Source: Pleurotus djamor
Lineage: Eukaryota > Basidiomycota > Agaricomycetes > Agaricales > Pleurotaceae
Assembly: GCA_029747585.1 (NCBI GenBank)
Contig: JAPEVF010000001.1
Location: 194,864-258,863 of the forward strand
DNA: 64,000 nucleotides
Direction: 5' to 3'
Shown here: piece after piece, positions 22,738 through 35,433 of the stretch
How positions within the stretch are numbered: the stretch's first letter is position 1
How the letters are laid out: the number at the start of each line of letters is the position of its first letter
Translations under genes and position numbers: made by a program
The notes under the pieces: generated by a model
What the model saw: the letters and a program-made list of their open reading frames with translations, nothing else
The model's database searches: none
What the model was told of the DNA's origin: nothing

Positions 22738-25107
22738 TTGTTTTGTCTTTTGAATATGGAGAGTTCGAGGGGAGGCGGTCGAGAGGTTTACAGAGTCACT
22801 ATAAAGGACCTCGCAAAGTCGATTCTCGCAAGTTCCAGCATATTCCAGATGATCATATCTAATCAGGGAAGCCCCTTTTCCATCTTCCAGCCCCTGAGCT
22901 TCACTTCATGTTTGAGTCGTCGACGCCAGCGCATGAGGTTGCTGCTACCGAAAGTCTGTCGATCATGTATCAGCATAAAACTGGGAAATAAAGATCAAGG
23001 ACTCAACGCTTATGGCTCGAGTCTGCGACGCTCACATTTGAAGCTCAAAGTTGCGCCCAGAGTCCTCGGAAACCATATAGTGACCAGTTGGCATGTGAGA
23101 AGCTAAATAGTAGTCGCGTATTGTACTTGAGCATTCCAAATGCGTACTTGCTCTAAGGTTTTGAGTGTAGCTTGTTTTGGGGAAAACCATCTCACACTCC
23201 TCCGTTTTGATATCCGTACCCCAAAGAACCGCAACTCGGAGTTCAGGAACTGCGAGTGCCTCCATAAACCCTCATAAGAGCCTCATAACTCAGATTGGCT
23301 TACACGCGGTGATCTTGTGAGCCTTTGAGCCTTTGATCTTGTGAGTCTGTAATTTGATTCAGACTTCGCCGTCCGGACAATATGTGATGGCATGGGAGCC
23401 ATTTAGATCCGTGTTTCGTACCATTAATAGCTAATAGCTCCTCGTAGCAAGACATTTCCGTATCCATGATCACACATAACTCAATCGCGCCGTGTCTTGA
23501 GCGTATCGAAAACCGCATCACACCTAAGCAGAATAAAGGCATCGGGCAACGTGCTCGGTCCAAGGTATCTCGGCATATTCAGGGGTCTTGCGGTTCCCCC
23601 TAAAGGGACGACCTTGATGAACTCCTCTGAAAAAGGTCAATATTCCTACCGATATACACCCCCCGAAAGCGCGTGTGTACCTAACCACACTCAACCCGTT
23701 AATCCCCCATTTGTATATCAGAATCAATCCGATGGAAAATTAGCATCTGGCTAGAAATCCGCATGTAGCATTATTGTTCCGACTTGGTGTCAACCACACC
23801 GTTGTACCTCTCAAGAATATCTGTTACATCACCGAATCATCATGATCAGTGACGTTTTACACCGATAGTATCCCCAAGCCGCGTTCTAGACAAACGACGA
23901 CCCTGGTTTCCTGAGGAAGACGACGAGCTCTTGCCTTCCCTGCGCGATGACGTTGTCGAAAGGGAGAAGGCATACTATACCAGACAAGTACACTGGATGA
24001 CACACGTGTACGTCATGAGAAATTCCGATATGTTCGAGGAATGGTATCGAATTGAACAGAATGAAGGGTGGANGGGGGGATTGTGAGGACAGTCATCGAT
24101 NAAAAATGAGCACACCGGGTGAAGAGAATATATACGCCGGGTGGTGTTCTATTGAGATCGCAAGGTGAGTCAAGGTATGATATGATTCGTCAGGTTTAGG
24201 TTTCAAAATTACAAGGTAGAGGCTATTTAAATCTGGTAGGTGGCGTTAAAATGGGCGTGTTCAAGTACCTTTGCATATGGTTGACAATGATGATGAACAG
24301 CTGACATTCGCTGGGGACGGCGCCGTCGACCTTGAAGCTTGTTTGTTAGGTTGTTGACGTTGAGACGCCGGTGGTTGTCACGTCGTCGGGTCGATCCAGT
24401 CTAGAGGGGACGACGATGGCGATGGGCTGCGAGTCTGGCGAAGATCTATCCGAGGACGACTTTGTGTCACAAAATATGTTGATCGGTGGTTCGGACCGTG
24501 GTGATTTGAGGTGGGAGGTTTCGGGGGGATGGCCCAGCCGTGGGATGATCTGACATTTTGTGCAGTAGGGAGGAAGAGGACGTCAAAGATGGTTTTTCGA
24601 CGCGCAAGGCTAGAATGTCCTTGTTCGGGGATGCTCAGCTTGCGGATACAGAGCGGACTTTTAGGGCAAGGACCGAGTATCCGAGCAGGAAATGGCGTCA
24701 CAAATTCAGCCTCCCCTGCAACCCTGCCACCGTCGGCTTTTTAAAGGCACACATACTTCCAAATATGGCAACAGCAAGATTAGATGCCGCCGGAATGGGC
24801 GCCACCAAGGCCCTGAGCCCCCTGGCACCCCACACCCACGCCTGCAGCAGTATGTGCGTGGAAAAAAAGGACGAAAAGCGGGGATGCAAGGCATTAACAG
24901 AGTCGAGGGTGAAATGAAGTGAGTGACTAAAAACGTTTGGACGAGTGTCCCTTGGTCCACTCTTTTCACCCCGCACTACCATCTCCTTCCCTCTTCCCTT
25001 ACAACAATCCCCCCGTCCCCCTCGTCGTCGGCCCCGTTCCCCTCGACCCCCCGCTCATCGTCGCCCACGTCCTCCTCCCATCACATTCCACGGTCTATAC
25101 TTGGAAT
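22738..25107. other. Gene-poor region, 2.4 kb
   Basis: No convincing gene. It contains STI1's promoter, short incoherent ORFs, Ns at about 24073 and 24101, and a ~60-codon open stretch on the plus strand (23866-24070) that looks protein-like but has no visible partner exons. The last ~180 bp before 25108 is a very C/T-rich leader of the Zn2Cys6 gene. Confidence 0.5.
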
Positions 25108-27938
25108 ATGCCAGAAGACATTCCTCCCCCGTCCACTTCTCAGCCAGCTCCGCGGCCCAAACCACGGGCAAACACAACATCCTCAGCTTCCTCGCTGCCC
25201 ACGACATCCTCCGTGACTCCCTCGGTCAGGCCTCGTTCCTCACCACAGCCGGGCGAACCACATCAGCACGATGGCCGACCTCCGACAAAGAGGGCCAGAA
25301 AAGCTATAAACTGCGAGCCATGCAGGAATAGTAAACTCAAATGCGATAGGTAAGGTACACCAACGCATTCATAGCCGAATCCCCATACTCATGCCCTGAT
25401 CAAATCTGCCTGTGAATTCCAGAAATCGTCCTTGTTCGTCATGCGTTCTAAGAGGTAAGCTGGTCATCAAATCCCTATATCACATTCCCCATGTCAAATG
25501 CTCCGAATGAATATTTAGGCACCACCGCTTCCTGTTACCAAGATGGACTCGGTCACGAAAATCCTAATGTCCGCGGAGATGACCATCAGTGCGTCCAAGT
25601 TTGACTCTACTCCGCCAGCTAAACCATCTAATCCCAAATCAGCCATGCAAGAATCGATCCAGCCCAGGAAATAGCTCGATTACGCCACTCCATTGCTCTT
25701 CTCGAAGCCCACATCTTTCCTGCACACAGAAACCAACTACCGAACCCAAGGCGACAGAGCACATCGCACCCAGAGGCAAACGGGGCCTCAATCATCCCGA
25801 AGAAGGAGGCGATCGACATTGACGTTGGAGGTGATAAGGATGGTCCAGGAACCGAGCCTGGGACCCTGGGGAGCCAAGGACAGGGACTCTACGCCGGCGC
25901 GACCAGTGCCGCGATGTATCTCAAAGTGAGCACGCACAATTCCCTCTGACTACCGGTCCCTCATCAACGTACCGTGACATAGGCCGGGGAGAAACCCGAA
26001 GAAGCAGGCAGTCGCCATCCCAGTGTCGACGAAGTGTCCAATGTCATAACGCCCGAATATGATCGAGACCTATTTGAGCAACTCCCGTCCATTGATATCA
26101 TGGACGGCCTGATATCCCACTACTTCGAATATTGCTGCTGGGTCTACCGACACATCAATCAAACCACGTTTATGCATAACTGGGAACGTTTCAAGGCGGG
26201 CGGTACGGCTGACCGTCTTGTCCTCGCTACTGCATGTGCCATAATGGCACTTGCGGTCCATTACCTACCTCCTCAGCACCATATATTGCAGAGCTTTTCT
26301 GAGAGCTACGAAGTGGTCGGGCAAAAATACTATGAGCTCTCCGGCACAATCCTACACCGGCGCCAGACCGAACTCAGGTCTTATACCCTTGAACTCGTCG
26401 AGCTCCTCCTCATCCGGGCGATCTATCAGACTCTTCACAAGACTGACCCAGAAGAAATATGGCATATACTCGGCGAGCTAGTGACCATCGCTAAGGCCAT
26501 GGGTCTACACCGTGACCCAGGGAAGTGGCGCATGCCCCGCGATGTCGCTGAACGTCGGCGCTGGGCATGGTGGCATGTCGTTCTCCTGGAACGCTGGCAA
26601 TGCTTCATGTTTGGTCGACCCCTCTTCATCGCTTCCCACCACTTTGATACGCAATACCCCTCCTACTGCAGTCCTGAACTCGATAAAACCGGTCGTTTGT
26701 ATCTTCCCAACATTGCCCTCTTCAAACTCGCTTACGTCTTGGGAGATATCATGGACGACGCACTCTCTGTTCGAGCCGTCCCCTATGAGAACGTCATGGC
26801 GAACGATCGCGCTCTCCTGCAATGGATGGAAAACCTTCCCCACGAGCTGGACTTGGACGAGTTCAAGACGGCTAGGAATCTTGCTAGTCCAGACCCTACC
26901 CTGCGGAGGCTGGGCGTACAAAGTATAATCATCCGCAGTTCGTATTATCACATCCGCTTCACCCTCCACCGTCCCTACGCGAGTGCCAACACGGGTTCCA
27001 AATCCGGCGGTGATGCATCGAAAACGGCCCAGTCACTCGAGATCGCTGTCAATGCAGCAGATAAACTCATCGCGATGGTTGACCAACCTGATTTCCTCAC
27101 TACGTCGTCTGTGTCTGTACCTGGACATATGAACTGGATGCCATGGCACTGTTTCTCGGCCGGCATGTTCTTTTCCTTCCAGCTCATTGCTAACGCGGAC
27201 CAACCCGGCGCGGGCCTTTTCCGCGCTAGCATCAAGAAAGCATTGCAGACTTTGGACCAGAGTCGGGGGATGCCAGTGGCTGACAAGGCATATAATATCC
27301 TCAATGCGTTGACTCCCCTTCATTCGCCGGAGTTCCCGACTCTCCACAAGGAGGATAAGGAAAGGGAGCAGGCTCTTGTGCTGGGCACCGTTCGAAAGTT
27401 GGCGTTTCCTTATCAAGATTCGCAATATGGGAAACGTGGAACTGGGGATAGCCCGTATGGTGTGAATGGGTTGGGGACGAGGAACTTGTCTAGCCCTGCT
27501 CAGTCAAGTTCGTTGAGCCCACCGATGGTGATGGCAAATGGTTTACCTCAAGGGTATGACTCCATGACGGCGGTTTCTTCGGTTCGGTCATCGATGGTCA
27601 ATGGTCATAGTAGTGGCTCGCTACCTCCAATATACACAGGAGGTGTCGAGGCTGGTGCATCGACTCACTCCCCTGTGCACCCGCAAGCGTCACCAGCTAC
27701 AAACGGTCATGGTTATGCCGTTGGTTATCACCACCCACATCATCATCCCCACCACCATCATCATTCGCCGGGTCACGCCTTTACGGGCGATCCACGGTAT
27801 GCACATCAGTATGTCCCCACCGTCGAAGATCCGGCTATATGGGGCGCGTCGGTTGGCTTTGGACAGGCAGAGTGGACGCAGTTCCTGGATGGCCTGAGGC
27901 CCGAGTCGAACAGTATACGGCATCTACCTGTGTCCTAG
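25108..27938 (+). CDS. Zn(II)2Cys6 fungal-specific transcription factor
   Basis: Nuclear DNA-binding regulator. Exons 25108-25349, 25423-25454, 25519-25588, 25643-25925 and 25983-27938 give 860 aa. The binuclear zinc cluster spans three exons: CEPCRNSKLKC, then CSSC, then the last Cys in TTASCYQD (C-x2-C-x6-C-x5-C-x2-C-x8-C), preceded by a basic KRARKAIN. The middle fungal_trans domain (residues about 235-560) shows HINQTTFMHNWERF, GLHRDPGKWRMPRDVAERRRWAWW and DTQYPSYC. The C-terminal 200 residues are Ser/Pro-rich and include a His-rich run near residue 800. The start at 25108 is the first Met after a long pyrimidine-rich leader. The target genes cannot be read from sequence. Confidence 0.93.
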
Positions 27939-28167
27939 AAGGAACACTGTCCGCTTTTTCTTAGCCTTACGAACTTAACTTTATTTTTACGATCTCGGGG
28001 TGCTATTGCGTATACTTATATACTTCTACTCGGTCGCTCTGTGTTCATAGCTCTTCTCTCTTCGCATTGCATTTCTTGATCACATATTTGGGAGATTAAG
28101 TGTACACAAAATAATATGTACGCGGTTACAAAGATGAATTCGAAAGCGTAAGGTCGAAGAAGAAGGA

Positions 28168-31100
28168 TCAGCTCAACTTGCTCATTCGCTGCATCCGTTG
28201 CACTCGACTAGCAGTGGCTGTTTTGAGCTCGGCTAATTTTGGCAACGTTCGTAGCTGACTCTCTGCGGCAGCGACGACTTGGTCGATCAAGGAGTAAGGG
28301 AGCCAGCTCATCGATGCTTGTAGTTTCGATTCACGTCCTAATCGACTATCGACCTGTTTATACGGGGAAGTAAATAGTTATTCAGGGCCCTAGAGAAGTG
28401 AGAGGAGAGAGTAACATACTTTAAGGATCAACGTTAGCGCGGACTGTACGGCGTCACCTATGTTTTCGAATCTGAGATAGGTTCGGATCAAATGTTCATG
28501 GCAGTTATCCTAGGTTACCGGGAGGTTAGATTATGAAGACATTGGCAGGCTTGACGAAGTACCTCTAGTGAACGGATAAGCCATGGTGGGGCTGACGATG
28601 CTTTGTCGTAGGACAACACCGTTTCAAGGACTACCTTGGAGTATTTGAAATCGGTGTCAGCAGAATCGTGTCGTTCGAGAGATTGACGCAAATGCCTCCA
28701 CCCCCTCTCCGCGGGGGAGCCTGTCCAGGATGAAACATGGTCGGTCAAAAGCCAATCGGTCGTGTCTTCTTGACTGTAAGCGAAATGGAGTAGGGACGTC
28801 AAAGGGATGTAGCACTAAGTTTAGGGTTGTTCATTCTCACAGGACAGATTCCGGGCGACGATCCAACCGAATACATTGCCTAGTCAAGCTTGAAAAGAGG
28901 TCGCTCATGTCAACATCAAGGCTACGAGCAGTCGCCAGAGCCGTGTTAAATTGATTTGCCTGGGCCATCCGTGTGACGATAGCAGGGGGAGGCAATAGAA
29001 ATTCTGGGAATGGATCAGGTCCTATCCAGTGATGGTGACAAGGGAGAAGGGTATTACCTCCAGCCGACAACAAGGATGGATCCTGCCGGATAACGTCCAA
29101 CTGCGCAGACAACAGAGCATGGTCATGTTGGATATCTTTGATATCGACAATTTCAACATCATATGTACCGATCGTGAACTTGTCATCAGGTATATGCTTG
29201 ATGATTCTGCGGCGTTTACGAGATTGGCCCTGTCCCCAAGTAAGATGATGTCGATGGGTTCAAAACGCAATACTTACATCTGTTGGAGAGTCGGCTTGGA
29301 CAGGTAGGCTTATCCAAGTACTATTCGGATCGACGAGGGACAAAGCGTTGATAGCAACGCTATAGGCTTCAAGCTGTTCCAAAGCAAAAGCACCGAAGAT
29401 AGCAGGGTCAGACAGAGCAGCGTGGAGCTTTCGTGCCCGAAGATACATGGACGAAGCAGCTGGATGTGATAAGAAAAGATGAGTTGATCGTATCGTGTGG
29501 CAAAGTAGGCAATAAACATACCATTACGATAGTCTCCTCTAGAGACATACCATGTATACAGGATCTTGGAATAGTAAGGTCGAACGCGAGGATCAACGTT
29601 CCGAGCTTTGAAAGATAAGGCGTCTTCAACCTCATCAGCGAGGATACCGAAGTTCAGGGTCACAAGCTTGTCGATGGCATCGTCTTCGCACATCCGGTAT
29701 ATTAACTGGGTTACGCAGTCACGATTTCTAGGGACGAAAATCAGTAAGTGGCTGTTCAGAACGAGTTTGACTTGCCCTACAGTTTTTCATATGGACAAGC
29801 CATCAATGCCCCATAGGCATCATCGTAAAGCCGTAGATCGACATATCCTTTCATTACAGTCAGCCACAAAGCTGATGTATCCATATTTGATGGCGCGGTC
29901 GACAACGCGAGCTTTGTGAAGAGTACCTCGCTTTGTACAAAGGAATGCTCGCTGAAAAGACTAGCCGCATGGCAATAGAACGTGTGGTCTGAGTCGAACA
30001 GGTCGCCATTCGGAAGGACTTCACGCAGACTATCCACGTCTTCAAGTGATACACCCGACTGTGGACCTGGATCGCAGTGAGTTTGAAATTTGAGAGTAGA
30101 TGTGGAGCAACCCACCGAAACACCCCGCGATCTTCTCCAAGAGGTAAGATGCATCGTCGGCGCGACCCATGTCTAGGAACAGTCTGGAAAGCACGTATAC
30201 GATACCCGGTGTCCGAGGTAGCCAGCTTAATATATCGTGGGCGACAGTGTAACATTTTAGGAGTCGAAGTCTTTCACAGAGAAGGACATCGAACTTGGTC
30301 GCGTGAGAAGTGCTCGATGCTTCGAAGAGGCCTAACTCTGTGCAGAAACGATGAACCGCTGGCCGTATGTCGCTACCTTTACTATCTTGAGCGATAAGTC
30401 GGTGTACTAAGGAGCGAGTGGGATGTACTAGAGCCCGGCTTCGTGAAACCTGCATTTCACGCATCCTCGCAATCACTTCATCTGCCCCAGTGGCGTCTTC
30501 AGTGTGTTTCACCGGAATGGGTTCCGCCGCAGGTTGACGCGACACATAGCGCAACATTGCGATGCCACGGAAAACTGCGAATATCTCAGCGAGAAGCGAA
30601 GGGTCCCATTGAGAAAGATCATCTGCGAGGAGAAACAGGAGCGAGATCAGGGATAGGCAGAACTCGTAACGCGCTTGCACTGTTGTCCTTGTGTACTCCG
30701 CCATCAGAGCAGTGCTCCAGTCGGAGTATGGGCGATAGAGTGGTATGGATTCGTCTTCCATCTCTGGCTTGACAGCGGCGTCGAATTCGCTAACGACATC
30801 TAGAACAGTACGGACGGCGGTCGTAAAGTCTTGGACCGCTTGTAGACGGCCGAAAACCCAACTATTGAAACCTTCATCCAAGTCGTCGACGAATGAACCA
30901 CGTTCAACTTGATCCTGTATCAAATCTGCCCAGGCAAACGCGTTTTCCTGCTGTATCGAATCCACGATCCAGCTTTCAAGGTTGAGTCTTGACTGCGGAT
31001 CGAGCTTGGCCCATATTGTCCACAGTAAATCCAAAAGGACATGATGCGCACCCTCAAGTCGTTTCCCCTCGGACAGTGTGCGACGCAGAGAAAGGGAAAG

Positions 31101-32754
31101 ATCTTCCTGCGTCATTAGACCCACACGCTCCCGCTCTACGATGATGATTTCCCCTTTGTCATGTTCACCCAGCACGAGTGGCCAACGTGCACTCCGCTCT
31201 ACCTCACGACAACGAGCAATGAAGCCTTCCCAGTCGCGTTTCAACGCATTCCAATAATTACCATGCTGCAAGGTCCCACTTTTCGGGTCCCGCACCAGGT
31301 TGACAGTACAGCCAACCACGGCCGTAATTTGCTCTCCCAGGGTAGCATATGAAGTCGTCAATTGAGGTGGAGTGGGACCAGGGAGGGAAAGACACGCTGT
31401 AGTATATTGATCGATCGCGGTCCGTAGTGTCAGGGGAGAGAATGTCCCAGGTCGCATGATGGCTTCAAAGAACTTCTCAGTAAGAGATCCAGGCGAAAGG
31501 AGGAGTTCTTCAAGATAAGCCGGCGTTAATTCTGGTTCATGAGCATATGTAGCCGTATACCATTGCGGATGAATTGGTTGGCCATTGGTAGATTCGTCTA
31601 GGTTGATCGTTGATCGTTCGGCCATGGATTGTCCCTGTCGATCCCACAACACGCACAGGGATGAACCGATAACTCTAAAGTCTTGTAGATGACAATGTGC
31701 GCTATTTGGCGAGCATTCGATCGTGCCTTCGTCGTGAAGCTGATCGTGGGAGGTGCGGAAGAGACGGAAGGAACCACCGGACGAAGTTGCCAATGTTGGT
31801 AGATACACAATGACATAGACAGTATCGTCGTCACTGGAGAATACGTGCAAAAGCCGTTGATTTGGCGTGTCAAGGAATGATGGTAAAAGTGGAGAGGATG
31901 CAGCAGGCAAGTCGCCGGTTGGCATAAGCGACTTCGATGTCACGCAGCCAATCTTGGCTTTCCAGAGGCGTAGGGTACGGTCCCGAGACAGCGTCCAAAC
32001 ATGCCCAAGATCGCTGGGCCATGGATGAGAGGCTATCGAGATGATTTCGGCTGCTTGTGATGAGGTGGAATGGAGGAATGAAGTGATGGTCGTCAGGAAT
32101 GAACCATGTTGAAAGACCGTCTCAGACCAGCTGTCTGCGCGAACTGATGAGACGCGTTGACAGCGAGGGCTAGACAAATTTCTTACCTTCGGTAGGGGAT
32201 GAAACCACAGATTCCGTGGCTTCAATGCGAAGTACAGACCCGTTCTGTAAGCCAATGGCCACTGAATGCGGACTCTGCATCTGAGCAACGCCCTGGATCT
32301 CGCCTTGGATGGTCTCAATCTCGTATTCGTGGTAGGTAAATCGATCTATGTGGTGTTTCCAGAGGTTCGTACTGTCTTCCAATGATAACACAACACGATA
32401 GAAAGAGCCCGAGGTGGTCACCGCCAGAAGGTGGAGTTGATTTGCGTTCCAGACAAAGATGGCTGGGTGCGGTAATATAGGTGACGGGAATACGAATCGT
32501 ATCGGAGCGATGTCGGTTGTGAGTGAAACGAGTTCAACAATGAGGTCTCCATGTAAAACACGTAAAAGGAGGGTGCCAGTCGCGTCGGTCCTCAAAACGG
32601 AGGCATAGGAAGCATGTTCTGGAGGAGGGTCTGACTCTTTTGGTGCCGGTGGTAAAGGTGTTTTGTTGCGGGAGGTTTGGATTTGGAGAGTTGTGGCATT
32701 CGACGACGGAGAGACCGAGGAAAGGTGAGTGGAGACGAGTACGAGCCCGCTCAT
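28168..32754 (-). CDS. NUP120: Nucleoporin NUP160/NUP120 (Y-complex)
   Basis: Scaffold nucleoporin of the Y-shaped (Nup84/Nup107) complex. Ten exons (32187-32754, 30116-32134, 29781-30066, 29522-29727, 29278-29459, 29058-29229, 28841-29021, 28563-28773, 28420-28509, 28168-28353) give about 1,366 aa. The N-terminal beta-propeller includes HPWPSDLGHVWTLSRDRTLRLW, a diagnostic NUP160 block; the rest is helical solenoid. One putative intron (29022-29057) is only 36 nt, in frame and open; if retained the protein gains 12 residues. The start is the first Met giving a compact propeller (SGLVLVSTHLSS); an extra upstream exon cannot be excluded. Confidence 0.9.
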
Positions 32755-34547
32755 CGTCGAGGACGGCGAGAAGGTTAGTGACGCAGAACCTTGGAAAGTT
32801 CAAACGCGCGCTTCTAACACACGCTTCTCACGGTCAATAACTAACTGTGATTCTAACCACCTGAAGTCTATGAGTACAAAGTTCAAACACCCTCCGTCCA
32901 TTCATTTCGAAAGCTTTCGACCCCCAAAACGATATGAGACAATGACGTCGAGAACTATCAAGGTCTTCCATCTATCCGTTATAGAAGTAGTTAATGCGGA
33001 AGGCGGATAAGTAGTCGTACAAATTCAAGTTGTCCTTAACGAGAGATGTACACTACCATCCACCTTAGGCAAACTGTACCTCGAGAAAGGTTGAGGGTGA
33101 CCACGAGTGATGCTTGGTCGAAGGGGAACCTTCTTCAAGGGCGGTGATTTATAGACTTTAATATAGACTTCGGGAAAGATAGAGTTTACCAGCTCATGGT
33201 ACACAGTCGAGGGGCAAGTTTTTCCCCTATGTGGGCAACGGGGCAACGGGAGAAGCTGTTGGTGGGTTCGACGCGATGAGGGACAAGGAAGAGAAAGACG
33301 AAACGACCCCCAGTTTAATCAGCATAACCCTGTGGATGCAAAGCAGAGATAGCGCAGCCGGGTGAATGAGGTTAGTGAAAGGTTCTTGCATTGGCAATCA
33401 CAGTGCGCTGAGTGTGGCCCACGCCCGATCATCTCCATTACGGGTAAAGGAGACGAGGTGGATGGCTTCCTTGGGTGGATGATTCGAGACAGCTGACATT
33501 GAAATTTCGGGGTAATGAAATGAGAACAGGCACCTCTTTGCCTGCTCTATTTCGCGCTAATCAACATCTGCATTTGCATTGTCTGACGGGTCGCGTAGTA
33601 AGAACAAACAGCGAGCCTGACAAAGAGAAGATCTACGAAACTGACGAAATTCGGCGGATAAGTACGGACACATTGCAACTGAAAGTCAGACTCACTGGCA
33701 TCCATGAGGCTGCGAGGGATTGGTTCGTGATAGCTAATGCCTGAAGGGATTGCGAAGCTCCGCCTCGGGCGTAGGGACCCAAGTGACTCATACAAGCTCT
33801 GAGGGGGCACACGCGCACGCTTGAGAGCGAGAATGATGTGCAGGGTGGATCCAGCGGAATCAAATTGTGGTACGGCCTAGCGCGAAAAAAATGATGATAA
33901 AATGCGAATAAAAATTGGTGGCTGGGTAAGGCGCGGACAGGGTTTATTGGCCGGAGAGGAGAGAAGTAGGAAAGGCGATCCAGATCCGATTTCGCTGTCG
34001 TTTATGCTTTCATAGACGCCGTCACGATAAACGCCGTCAGAAAAGAAGCGATCGAGTCCGACTCAAGTCAGGGGCCCTTTGCAAGTTCAACTAGCATCAG
34101 CGGTGGCTGCAGTCGCCGGTACACAAACTAATAACCTCCTGCAAATGAAATGAGATCCTTCAAATCCCCCAGCCCCATTACACTACCATTACCCTTCAGA
34201 CTCTTTCCAAACTTGTCTAACCCACTCCCTACCATCAAGATCGCCCTTGTCCCCCTCCTCACTCGGGTCAATTATTAGTTTCAACAATGCCACCTCGTGT
34301 ATCCGAAAAATAAATCCAAAGAAAACATGCTAACCTCGTACTCTTTAAAAGGACCCCTTCAGAGGGAGGCCTTTCTTCTCGCCACTCATCGCTCAGCTCG
34401 TCGGACTGGCTCCAGTTCGCCTTTCTTACCGTTCCCTTGCTTTCTCTATATAATCCTTATTTTCTCTTCGCCAGACCCGTAAGCCCTCAGCGCCCTGGTC
34501 GACGTCTGCACCCCTCATCCAGCGTCTCTCGTGCAGCCTTTCTAATC
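32755..34547. other. Intergenic, 1.8 kb
   Basis: Divergent promoter space between NUP120 (minus) and the 159-aa protein (plus). Open frames up to about 90 codons exist but none shows family features or partner exons. A pyrimidine-rich leader precedes 34548. Confidence 0.5.
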
Positions 34548-35211
34548 ATGGACCAGCTGTCCTACTTCGAGGCCATCTTATTCCCGTCCGACGGCCGTCC
34601 TCCTCATATGGTGTGCTTCATTCTTGTCCCTAGCTTGATTCATGACTGACCATGCGTTCCTCACAGGTGTCATTAATGACTAGGTAAATAAGCATCACTG
34701 GGTTGCCCGTGCCGCCTAAACTGTCCTAACCCCACCATCAGTCTGGTAACCGTACCAAATCAATATGGTAGCGGTCCTTCGCGTATGCCCCATCCAGAAG
34801 TCTACATGGACTATATCGCCGAAGGCTTTGGTCCACGTGTATGGAAATATCAGGTAAGGATGATGTTGCCGTTCTGCCTCACACCTACCTCGCGCTCTTG
34901 TCTGATAACAGCCCATCTTTTAGCTCGTCGAGGCTCTAGATGGCATGAACCGCAAGTTCGCGCATCCATATATCCTGTTTTACCCAGTCCTCTCTCGTGA
35001 TTGCATGCCATTCCCGATTAACAAGGCTATCCGCGAAATACAGGGTTCTGCCTTCAAAGACGAGATTGCCTGGAGAGGCAACATCATCGCAGCTAAGTAT
35101 ACGGACAACCCCTTCTCTACCCTAATCGACGCATCCATGGCGGACTTCCCCATCCTCAAAAACTATCTTATGACTCACGGATCACCCTTCCAGCCTCCAG
35201 CCCGGAGGTAA
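34548..35211 (+). CDS. Small conserved protein of unknown function (159 aa)
   Basis: Exons 34548-34610, 34667-34683 (17 nt), 34742-34853 and 34924-35211 close in phase to 159 aa. No known domain, signal peptide or membrane span. The sequence looks like a folded globular protein: FEAILFPSDGRPPHMVSL at the N-terminus, RMPHPEVYMDYIAEGFG in the middle, then ALDGMNRKFAHPYILFYPV and DASMADFPILKNYLMTHG. The overall style resembles small, multi-copy Agaricomycete-restricted proteins, but that is recollection and not tested. The function is unknown. Confidence 0.8.
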
Positions 35212-35433
35212 AGTACCTTCTGCCCCTCTTCTTTCTCCATCCTTTGGACCCATCTGGGACCCATGCTTCATGTTACTTACACATTACGCCATTTCTAAAT
35301 ATACTTTACCTTCCGATTATGGTACCACAGAATTACTGCTTAATGGGTCTCATTTCCGGGTAATATACATAGCTGTATTTATGACGCTATCCTTTGGTAT
35401 ATATCTCGGTAACATAGATGTGTATATATTGCA

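Noticed and set aside
24698..24982. Overlapping ORFs on both strands upstream of the Zn2Cys6 gene
   Set aside because: They arise from low-complexity Pro/Ser-coding C-rich sequence in the 5' leader and show no domain or splice support.
30042..30115. Read-through C-terminus of the main NUP120 ORF ending at 30042
   Set aside because: The extra residues come from an unspliced 49-nt intron (30067-30115); splicing continues into clearly homologous downstream exons.
33320..33400. tRNA-like text (gatagcgcagccgggtgaatgagg)
   Set aside because: It resembles a D-arm, but there is no B box (GGTTCGAATCC) at the right distance and no acceptor-stem pairing.
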